Shown piece by piece: positions 16,247-22,593 of a stretch of DNA of 64,000 nucleotides. A model generated the notes under the pieces. That model saw nothing but the letters and a program-made list of their open reading frames with translations. It did not search any database and had not been told where the DNA came from. The first letter of the stretch is position 1; every line of letters begins with the position of its first letter. A program made the translations under genes and the position numbers. This stretch comes from a virus: positions 1 through 64,000 of IMG/VR virus record IMGVR_UViG_3300007712_000002; one strand, given 5' to 3'.

Positions 16247-16280
16247 CTTTGAGCAGAGCGCATTATGAGGAGATAGACGA

Positions 16281-16889
16281 ATGGCAGTTCTTGACAAGCT
16301 AAGTGTCCCAGTAAACGGCGAAAGCCAAGGTACACTGATGCCAAAACTACAATACCGCTTCCGCGTTAACTTCATCAACATGGGTGCAGGCGACACAAAA
16401 GTTGCAACAAACAACGTTGTCAGCGTCACACGTCCGAACCTTACACATGATGAAGTTCTAGTGGACACATACAACTCACGTATCTACCTAGCTGGTAAGC
16501 ACTCCTGGGAGCCTGTAACCATCGAGCTACGTGACGACATTACATCAGCAACTTCAGCACTACTTGACCAACAAGTTGCGAAGCAGATCGATATGGCAAA
16601 CCAGAGCTCACCACAGGCCGGTATTAGCTATAAATTCCAGTGTCAAATTGAAAACTTGAATGGTGCTAACCCAGATCCAGTCCCGCTAGACACATGGGTT
16701 TTGAGCGGTGCATATATTTCAAACCTAACATACAATGAGACCAACTACGGCAGTGGTGGTGAATACCAGACCATTTCAGTGCAGCTACGCTATGACAACG
16801 CACAACACTTTGTTGGTGCAATTGACAACCTTAGCGATCCAAACTTTAGCGTTGAGACTGTCACACAAGCGAACGCAACAGGTTCATAA
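16281..16889 (+). CDS. 19: Tail tube protein gp19, 202 aa
   Basis: Size and pattern fit the T4/cyanophage tail tube. Features are a Y-R-F-R-V-N-F-I-N-M-G strand, V-S-V-T-R-P-N-L-T-H-D-E-V (tube-domain loop), W-E-P-V-T-I-E-L-R-D-D and W-V-L-S-G-A-Y-I-S-N-L-T-Y. Tube subunits stack as hexamers inside the sheath and carry DNA at injection. Own late promoter and a classic terminator right after it, consistent with high-level single-gene expression. Confidence 0.9.
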   Translation: MAVLDKLSVPVNGESQGTLMPKLQYRFRVNFINMGAGDTKVATNNVVSVTRPNLTHDEVLVDTYNSRIYLAGKHSWEPVTIELRDDITSATSALLDQQVAKQIDMANQSSPQAGISYKFQCQIENLNGANPDPVPLDTWVLSGAYISNLTYNETNYGSGGEYQTISVQLRYDNAQHFVGAIDNLSDPNFSVETVTQANATGS

Positions 16890-16897
16890 TGCTAATT

Positions 16898-16941
16898 AAA
16901 AACGGCCGAAGCATTCGGACTGCCTGCTTCGGCCGTTTTTT
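16898..16941 (+). terminator. Rho-independent terminator after gene 19
   Basis: Arms AAAACGGCCGAAGC and GCTTCGGCCGTTTT (14 bases, perfect) ending in a run of six T. Confidence 0.9.
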
Positions 16942-16957
16942 CGTAAGGAAATAAACA

Positions 16958-17233
16958 ATGAATTTAGATAGACTAAAAGCTCTTTCAGGAATCAATGAAG
17001 ATGGAATTGATGACGAAAAAATGGAAGACATTGCTGATTTACTAATACAAGCATTTGATGGCGATCACATGTATGCTGACATCAAGAAAACCAAAAAATA
17101 TGTTGAAATAGACACAGGCGTAAGTCAGCATGAGCTTCATGTTTTTCCTGAGCATTTGAATAAATTATATCGTCATCCCAGTGTAGCGAGTGTAACAATC
17201 TATAGAGACAAAGCGAGAGCATATCTACAATAA
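16958..17233 (+). CDS. Small protein with MDINR-type leader, 91 aa
   Basis: Starts M-N-L-D-R-L-K-A-L-S-G-I-N-E-D: the shared leader motif followed by I-N-E, a prohead-protease-type cleavage site. The rest is acidic then mixed alpha/beta (Y-A-D-I-K-K-T-K-K-Y-V-E-I-D-T-G). GTAAGGAAA is the ribosome site. Overlaps the next start. Probable packaged head protein; function unknown. Confidence 0.6.
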   Translation: MNLDRLKALSGINEDGIDDEKMEDIADLLIQAFDGDHMYADIKKTKKYVEIDTGVSQHELHVFPEHLNKLYRHPSVASVTIYRDKARAYLQ

Positions 17234-17883
17234 TGGCAATCACCAATTTCGCACAAGAGGTTTATAGCTCAGATAGTCCAGGCACATTGGATCTCATTCC
17301 TCGTCAGAGGTTTAATTTCACATTGCAGTTGACTACACATGATCGTGCGATTATCAATTACCACAAAGTTAGTGAAGTTACACAGCCGAGTTTTAGTGTT
17401 GATGGTCAGTTGATGAATCAATACAACAAAAAGCGTTTCGTGCAGACACGAATCAATTATGATCCGATCACAGTGAGTTTTTATGACACATTTGATGACC
17501 AGTGGTATAATATCATGCGTGACTATTTTGCTCATTACTATAACGGAACAGAAGGTTTGACAAGTAGGACTCAGCTTGAGGGAACAAGCACAGTGGAGAT
17601 CAACTTTGAAACAGATTTAGGTTTTACCCCCAATGCCACACGCAACTTCTTTCCTGAGATCCGTATTATACAGAATGGTATCCGCGGCCGTCACCGTGGT
17701 TGGATACTCAAGCAACCATATATTACCTCGGTGACTGGCGATACAATGAACTACAGCGACAGCAATCCAGTTCAGTGGGCAGTAACATTCCAGCCTGAGA
17801 GTGTTCAGACATATGTTGAATCAAGTCAGTTTGATGATGGAATAGAACCTAGCCGTTCTCCACGACCATCCAGCACCGGATAA
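17233..17883 (+). CDS. Tail-tube-fold protein (baseplate/tube family), 216 aa
   Basis: Distant resemblance to gp19. It has R-F-N-F-T-L-Q-L then V-S-E-V-T-Q-P-S-F-S-V-D, and Y-D-P-I-T-V-S-F-Y-D-T-F-D-D, in the same order as the tube strands, with I-R-G-R-H-R-G-W-I-L-K-Q-P-Y-I-T-S-V near the end. T4 has tube-fold baseplate proteins gp48 and gp54 that start tube growth; this could be one of these or a second tube protein. The order within this phage does not decide. Confidence 0.6.
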   Translation: MAITNFAQEVYSSDSPGTLDLIPRQRFNFTLQLTTHDRAIINYHKVSEVTQPSFSVDGQLMNQYNKKRFVQTRINYDPITVSFYDTFDDQWYNIMRDYFAHYYNGTEGLTSRTQLEGTSTVEINFETDLGFTPNATRNFFPEIRIIQNGIRGRHRGWILKQPYITSVTGDTMNYSDSNPVQWAVTFQPESVQTYVESSQFDDGIEPSRSPRPSSTG

Positions 17884-17891
17884 GCTAAATA
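17884..17891 (+). promoter_or_regulatory. Late promoter variant (GCTAAATA), leaderless arrangement
   Basis: GCTAAATA followed by CGTTT then the ATG of gene 4: the same five-base gap as in four other genes here. It is two bases off the TATAAATA consensus. Confidence 0.5.
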
Positions 17892-17896
17892 CGTTT

Positions 17897-18373
17897 ATGT
17901 CGACGTATCAGCAAGGCAATTATCAGCCTAAAAACACAGAAAAATATGTTGGAAAGCACATTCCCAAATACCGATCGGGTTGGGAACTTCATTTTATGCG
18001 TATGTGCGACAATCATCCCAACATCCTGGCTTGGGCTAGTGAAAGCCACCGTATACCTTATATCAATCCAATAACTGGAAAAAAGAGCAATTATGTCCCA
18101 GACTTCTTTGTGATCTATGTAGACAAGGAAGGCAAAAAACATGCTGAATTGGTTGAAGTAAAACCCAGTAGTCATATGGTAGGCAACGCAAAAGGACAAT
18201 ATGATCAAGCCATGGCTGTTATCAATGAAGCCAAATGGAATTATGCCAGACAGTGGTGTAGGCAACAGGGTATTGGATTTCGCATCATTACAGAAAAAGA
18301 AATCTTCAACAAACCACAAAAGCCACGCAGTCAGCGCAAGCCCAAGATGCCAAAAAAGAGAGCTCGTAAATGA
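17897..18373 (+). CDS. 4: Head completion protein gp4, 158 aa
   Basis: Starts Y-Q-Q-G-N-Y-Q-P-K-N-T-E-K-Y-V-G-K, then I-P-K-Y-R-S-G-W-E-L-H-F-M-R-M-C-D, V-P-D-F-F-V-I-Y-V-D and L-V-E-V-K-P. This is the layout of T4 gp4(50), a head completion protein with a TnsA/PD-(D/E)XK-like fold (E in W-E-L, D in P-D-F, E-V-K). It is thought to finish the head vertex after packaging. The predicted mRNA start coincides with this ATG. Stop overlaps the next start. Confidence 0.85.
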   Translation: MSTYQQGNYQPKNTEKYVGKHIPKYRSGWELHFMRMCDNHPNILAWASESHRIPYINPITGKKSNYVPDFFVIYVDKEGKKHAELVEVKPSSHMVGNAKGQYDQAMAVINEAKWNYARQWCRQQGIGFRIITEKEIFNKPQKPRSQRKPKMPKKRARK

Positions 18374-18600
18374 GATTAGAACAGATAGAACCTATTGCTG
18401 AAGTCAAGGTTATGAGCAGTTGGATTGCTGATCTAGACTACGCTGGCCCCAATGTCGTAATCATGACCCTCAACAGCGGGCGCCGTTATCGTGTTTTGGG
18501 AGTGGGCGAAGGTTTATTTCGTCAATGGGTCCGCGCCCCAAGCAAGGGTAAGTTTTGGCACAGCAACATCAGAGGAAACTATAGGGTGAGCAGAATATGA
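18370..18600 (+). CDS. KTSC-domain protein, 76 aa
   Basis: Almost the whole protein is a KTSC-like domain: I-M-T-L-N-S-G-R-R-Y-R-V-L-G-V-G, then F-R-Q-W-V-R-A-P-S-K-G-K-F-W-H-S-N-I-R. KTSC domains occur alone or fused to lysyl-tRNA synthetase and nucleic-acid proteins; their role is poorly known. N-terminal M-R-L-E-Q-I-E. Lies between head completion gp4 and terminase gp16 with four-base overlaps on both sides, so co-expression with packaging genes is likely. Confidence 0.7.
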   Translation: MRLEQIEPIAEVKVMSSWIADLDYAGPNVVIMTLNSGRRYRVLGVGEGLFRQWVRAPSKGKFWHSNIRGNYRVSRI

Positions 18601-19127
18601 CACGCAAATTAGAAGATACCTTCAATTTACCACCAATGGATTTACCAGAAGTCAAGGAAGATGACATGGAAGAAATTGAAGGTTACACAGAAGATGAAAT
18701 GCATCAGATCATGGAGAGGGCAGACAAAATCGATGCTGCCTTGCCGCAAGTCAGCGGGCTAGACAACGTTGATACAGATTATGACGAGTATGCACGTAAG
18801 GCTATTGAAACATTTGATGACCTAGTTGATTTGGGTAAAAATGTCGAGGACCGACATGCCGCTGATATCTTCAACGCAGCCAGTAGCATGATGACCAATG
18901 CGCTCAACGCCAAAACTAACAAAGCGCAAAAGAAGCTTGAAATGGTCAAGCTACAAATACAAAAAGCCAAGTTGGAACACGAGAACGAAAAGCTTGATTA
19001 TCTCAAGAAACGACACCTCAAAACACAAGATGATTCAGCAGAAGAAACAGAAGGACGTATTATTGCAACACGTAATGATATGTTAAGTGATATACTTGCA
19101 GGCATGAAAAGAGACGATGACCAATGA
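18597..19127 (+). CDS. 16: Small terminase subunit gp16, 176 aa
   Basis: Matches T4 gp16 in layout. An acidic N-terminus is followed by a central coiled coil (Y-A-R-K-A-I-E-T-F-D-D-L-V-D-L-G-K-N-V-E, then A-A-D-I-F-N-A-A-S-S-M-M-T-N-A). A basic heptad helix (N-K-A-Q-K-K-L-E-M-V-K-L-Q-I-Q-K-A-K-L) and a C-terminal segment with D-M-L-S-D-I-L follow. It recognises concatemeric DNA and regulates gp17. Coupled by overlaps to genes before and after; gp17 follows three genes later. Confidence 0.8.
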   Translation: MTRKLEDTFNLPPMDLPEVKEDDMEEIEGYTEDEMHQIMERADKIDAALPQVSGLDNVDTDYDEYARKAIETFDDLVDLGKNVEDRHAADIFNAASSMMTNALNAKTNKAQKKLEMVKLQIQKAKLEHENEKLDYLKKRHLKTQDDSAEETEGRIIATRNDMLSDILAGMKRDDDQ

Positions 19128-19546
19128 GATTATTTGAGCTATTCGACTACAAGGCAGATTTTTGGGATAAGACTGTTGATACATTCGATAACCAGTTTTA
19201 TGAAACTTATATCGACAACGATCATATTGAACTAATGTATCAAAGCAGCGGCAGCAGTTCAGAAGATTGGACGGTGGCCTTTAAAAGAAACAAAAAAACA
19301 ACACAAACACATGAGGGCAATGCCAACAAAATATTCTCAGCAGTAATTAATCATATGTTAGAGTGGGTTGAACAAAATCAGCCACACACTCTTACATTTA
19401 GTGGTGATAAAGGCGAGTCATCTCGAACAAATTTATACTCTAGAATGCTTGATCGTTACGCAGGAAAAATGGGATACCGCGTTGTAACTGAAGATTTGGG
19501 AACAGCGGTATATTTTATATTAGTGAAAAATAACCAAGACACATAA
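19124..19546 (+). CDS. Hypothetical protein, 140 aa
   Basis: Starts M-R-L-F-E-L-F-D-Y-K, an Alt/cargo-like lead without a clear x-E site. The C-terminal region (S-R-T-N-L-Y-S-R-M-L-D-R-Y-A-G-K-M-G-Y-R-V) has the look of small cargo-type proteins of T4-like phages. No catalytic motif is seen. Between terminase genes. Confidence 0.5.
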   Translation: MRLFELFDYKADFWDKTVDTFDNQFYETYIDNDHIELMYQSSGSSSEDWTVAFKRNKKTTQTHEGNANKIFSAVINHMLEWVEQNQPHTLTFSGDKGESSRTNLYSRMLDRYAGKMGYRVVTEDLGTAVYFILVKNNQDT

Positions 19547-19549
19547 ATA
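19542..19549 (+). promoter_or_regulatory. Late promoter (CATAAATA)
   Basis: CATAAATACC overlaps the upstream stop; ATG of the next gene is 21 bases on with a CAGGAGATT site. Confidence 0.7.
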
Positions 19550-19570
19550 CCATAATAGCAGGAGATTCCT

Positions 19571-20080
19571 ATGACCAAGAACCTAGGGCAATATTTGGCA
19601 GAAAATGAAGCGGTCCACGAATTTCGTGTGAAGATTGCTAGAGAACCAACTGATGAGCAGCTCGACGCAATGGAGTTGCACCTAAGAAAGTATGACGGCT
19701 TTGATATCACAACGCCAAAGAAAACAATTATACAGCGTAATCCACGTGATTTCCGCAGTATTGATGCCGCAGAGGTTTACATGGTCGACTTCAAAACGCG
19801 TCAGCCAGCAAGCCCACTTCAGTTGCTTGCTGAACTAACACAAAAAATGGGCATCCATGAACGTTTTCTAATCGTTCGAAACAAGCTAGAGCCTCTACAT
19901 ATTGAAAACGAGGCAGATGAGATGCCAGAAGAGAATTATGAACCACGCCTAACTGACGAAGAATACAGTGAAGTTGAGCAACCCGACCCAGAGCAATTTT
20001 ACGGAGAAAAGTTTAAAGATTCGTTCCTTAAAGAGATTGCCAAAGAGCGTGCAGATCATCTGAAGAAAGCAGAGGACTAA
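19571..20080 (+). CDS. Hypothetical late protein, 169 aa
   Basis: Late promoter and CAGGAG site upstream. N-terminus M-T-K-N-L-G-Q-Y-L-A-E-N-E resembles a cleavable L-A-E cargo leader. The body has two parts: an alpha/beta domain with a ferredoxin-like pattern (V-H-E-F-R-V-K-I-A...E-V-Y-M-V-D-F-K-T), and an acidic linker and helix at the C-terminus. Resembles head-associated proteins of cyanophage-type genomes; function unknown. Confidence 0.55.
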   Translation: MTKNLGQYLAENEAVHEFRVKIAREPTDEQLDAMELHLRKYDGFDITTPKKTIIQRNPRDFRSIDAAEVYMVDFKTRQPASPLQLLAELTQKMGIHERFLIVRNKLEPLHIENEADEMPEENYEPRLTDEEYSEVEQPDPEQFYGEKFKDSFLKEIAKERADHLKKAED

Positions 20081-20081
20081 A

Positions 20082-20540
20082 ATGGATAAAACAGAACTCG
20101 ACAGACTACGCCAGCTCGCAGGTAATGAAACAGCAAAAAAATTGCCACAAGACGAGTCAGGACGCAACATGTATCAAATCCGTGACCTAATGGAAGACGC
20201 ACAGGATTCTAAAGAACTCGAAGAAGAAGAAGCGAAACCAGATTTTGCTGATATCGACGGCGATGGTGACGAAAAAGAAACAGCAAAGAAAGCTGCTAAG
20301 GATAAAGAAAAGTCTAAAAAGTCAGCCAAGACCGAACAACAGCAAATGCGTGAATGGTCCAATAGTATCTATAAGCAGTATGATGATCGTGGCCATTATC
20401 AAGAGCCTCCTGAAGGTGAAACAGTTGATTTGAGCCTACGTCGTTATCTCAATGCAGACCCACAAAAAGTTCAGATTGAAGAAGATCATACTGAAGAGGG
20501 TATGCTCAAGGAATACAAGGCACATAAAAAGAAGGGCTAA
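20082..20540 (+). CDS. Protein with MDINR-type leader and acidic/basic low complexity, 152 aa
   Basis: Begins M-D-K-T-E-L-D-R-L-R-Q-L-A-G-N-E-T, a three-residue-longer variant of the shared leader. The middle has D-I-D-G-D-G-D-E-K-E-T-A, dockerin/EF-like in look, followed by a Lys/Ala/Ser-rich stretch. The C-terminus contains L-S-L-R-R-Y-L-N. No known domain. It sits just before gp17. Confidence 0.55.
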   Translation: MDKTELDRLRQLAGNETAKKLPQDESGRNMYQIRDLMEDAQDSKELEEEEAKPDFADIDGDGDEKETAKKAAKDKEKSKKSAKTEQQQMREWSNSIYKQYDDRGHYQEPPEGETVDLSLRRYLNADPQKVQIEEDHTEEGMLKEYKAHKKKG

Positions 20541-20586
20541 ACGAGCTCTTCTTTATGGGTCCTGTTTGAATCTGTAAGGAGTAACG

Positions 20587-22146
20587 GTGAATACTGTAAA
20601 TACAGATCTTGTCAAACGCCCGTATCAAGAACAGGCGATGTCACAAAAAGAACTGAGAGAGCTCGCACTTTGCTCAGTTAATCCGTTACATTTCATTAGA
20701 AACTATTGTTATATTCAACATCCAACAAAAGGACGGATGTCTTTCCAGTTGTTTGACTATCAGGAAGGGTTGATCAACAGCTACAATGATTATCGTTATT
20801 CAATCAGCTTGCTTAGTCGCCAGACTGGTAAGTCCACTTGCGCGGCTGCATACTTGCTTTGGTATGCTATGTTTAAGCCGGATAGCACCATATTAGTTGC
20901 TGCTCACAAACGTGACGGTGCACAAGAAATCATGACACGTCTACGTTATATGTATGAAAGTTGCCCAGACTATATTAGGGCTGGCGTAACAGCATATAAT
21001 AAAGGAAGCATTGAATTTGACAACGGTAGTAAAATTGTTGCGCAAGCTACCACAGAAAACACCGGACGTGGTCTTTCACTTTCACTAGTTTACTTGGACG
21101 AATTTGCCTTTGTGCCGCCACGTGTGGCCCAGGAATTTTGGACCAGTATCTCACCAACATTGAGTACTGGTGGTAAGTGTATTATTACCTCAACACCCAA
21201 CCAAGATGACGACCAATTTGCTCAAATCTGGAAGCAAGCTAATCGTCGCGTTGATGAGTTTGGTAATGAAACAGAAACAGGCGTAAATGGTTTCCGTCCA
21301 TATATTGTTAAGTGGGATCAACATCCAGATCGCGATCAAGAATGGGCAACGAACGAAAGATCCAAAATTGGCGATGAACGATTTCGCCGTGAGCATGAAT
21401 GTGAATTCATTGCGTTCGATGAAACTCTTATCAATTCTATTTTCCTCTCCGAAATGGACCTCGGCATGGAGCCACTGCGTCGAAGCGGCCAGATCCGATG
21501 GTATGATGCAATTCGTGATGAGCAAACCTATCTAGTGGCACTAGATCCAAGCCTAGGAACGGGCGGCGACCCTTCTGCTATTCAAGTATTTGCTATACCT
21601 GGCATGCGTCAGATTGGCGAATGGCAACACAATAAGACTCCAGTCCAAGGTCAAATCAAAGTATTAAAAAGTATTTTGGAAGAGCTTGAAGATGCTGCAC
21701 CGAATAGTGAAATCTACTACAGTGTAGAAAACAATACATTAGGTGAAGCCGCCCTAGTTTCTATCGAAGAAATGGGTGAAGAAAATCTGCCAGGGATTTT
21801 CCTTAGTGAGCCAAGGCGACGGGGTAACGTAAGAAGATATAGAAAAGGGTTTAACACAACCCACGGCACAAAACTTGCTTCTTGCGCAAAGCTCAAGCGT
21901 TGGGTTGAAGAAGAAACAATGAAGGTTCGCAGCAAGAACCTTACTCGCGAACTCAAAACTTTTGTAGCAAAGGGAAACAGCTATGCAGCAAAGGACGGGG
22001 ATACAGACGATCTTGTCATGTCAACCCTCCTTGCTGTTCGCATGGCCATGCAAGTTGCCAAATATGATGAGGACGCATTCACTGATCTCAAGGATAGTTT
22101 TGATGATGCTGAACTAAGACGACCCATGCCCATCGGAATATTGTGA
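20587..22146 (+). CDS. 17: Large terminase subunit gp17, 519 aa
   Basis: ATPase domain: Walker A-type S-R-Q-T-G-K-S-T at residues 77-84 and Walker B L-V-Y-L-D-E-F-A-F near residue 170, followed by coupling motif I-I-T-S-T-P-N. Nuclease domain: L-V-A-L-D-P-S-L-G-T-G-G-D-P with metal-binding Asp, and a late D-G-D-T-D-D-L-V-M-S. It powers DNA packaging and cuts the concatemer. Starts at GTG with an AAGGAG site. Length is shorter than T4 gp17 (610 aa), as in cyanophages. Confidence 0.95.
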   Translation: MNTVNTDLVKRPYQEQAMSQKELRELALCSVNPLHFIRNYCYIQHPTKGRMSFQLFDYQEGLINSYNDYRYSISLLSRQTGKSTCAAAYLLWYAMFKPDSTILVAAHKRDGAQEIMTRLRYMYESCPDYIRAGVTAYNKGSIEFDNGSKIVAQATTENTGRGLSLSLVYLDEFAFVPPRVAQEFWTSISPTLSTGGKCIITSTPNQDDDQFAQIWKQANRRVDEFGNETETGVNGFRPYIVKWDQHPDRDQEWATNERSKIGDERFRREHECEFIAFDETLINSIFLSEMDLGMEPLRRSGQIRWYDAIRDEQTYLVALDPSLGTGGDPSAIQVFAIPGMRQIGEWQHNKTPVQGQIKVLKSILEELEDAAPNSEIYYSVENNTLGEAALVSIEEMGEENLPGIFLSEPRRRGNVRRYRKGFNTTHGTKLASCAKLKRWVEEETMKVRSKNLTRELKTFVAKGNSYAAKDGDTDDLVMSTLLAVRMAMQVAKYDEDAFTDLKDSFDDAELRRPMPIGIL

Positions 22147-22589
22147 TGAGATATCGACATCTATTTGAAAATAACGACATACAGATGAAAATCATGCCGG
22201 GAAATGATCTAGCTCTTTTCATTTCCCGTAACCAAGATGTCAATCAGGATACATTTGAAAGGCTACGCTATCTTCATGTAAATGAAATGGATAAAGAAAT
22301 ACACATTGCTCATTTTGATGGGCAACGAGTTGTATCAAGTCTAGCATTACAAATAAATCCATATGACAATGATGAACTATGGCTCAAGCACGTCATTGTT
22401 GATGAAGATTATCGTAATCGTGGACTCGCAAGTGAGCTATATCAAGCCGCTGCGGATTATGCTAGAGAAAAGAACAAAGCTATCAAACGTAGCAGTTCAA
22501 CAAAAATGGGTCAGGAATATCTATCACACGTTGTTGATCGCGTCAAGAGAAGAAACCCTAATGTTAAAATAATAGATCAGGATAAATAA
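22146..22589 (+). CDS. GNAT acetyltransferase, 147 aa
   Basis: GNAT core: L-K-H-V-I-V-D-E-D-Y-R-N-R-G-L-A-S-E-L-Y (motif A, R-x-x-G-x-A-form acetyl-CoA loop) following D-G-Q-R-V-V-S-S-L-A-L. The N-terminus M-R-Y-R-H-L-F-E-N ends an amphipathic lead with L-F-E, compatible with head-protease cleavage. It may therefore be a packaged effector. Overlaps the gp17 stop. Substrate cannot be read. Confidence 0.75.
   Translation: MRYRHLFENNDIQMKIMPGNDLALFISRNQDVNQDTFERLRYLHVNEMDKEIHIAHFDGQRVVSSLALQINPYDNDELWLKHVIVDEDYRNRGLASELYQAAADYAREKNKAIKRSSSTKMGQEYLSHVVDRVKRRNPNVKIIDQDK
22581..22588 (+). promoter_or_regulatory. Late promoter (GATAAATA), leaderless arrangement
   Basis: GATAAATA + ACAGT + ATG of the 885-aa gene: the octamer is exactly five bases from the start codon, placing +1 on the A of ATG. 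Confidence 0.7.
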
Positions 22590-22593
22590 CAGT

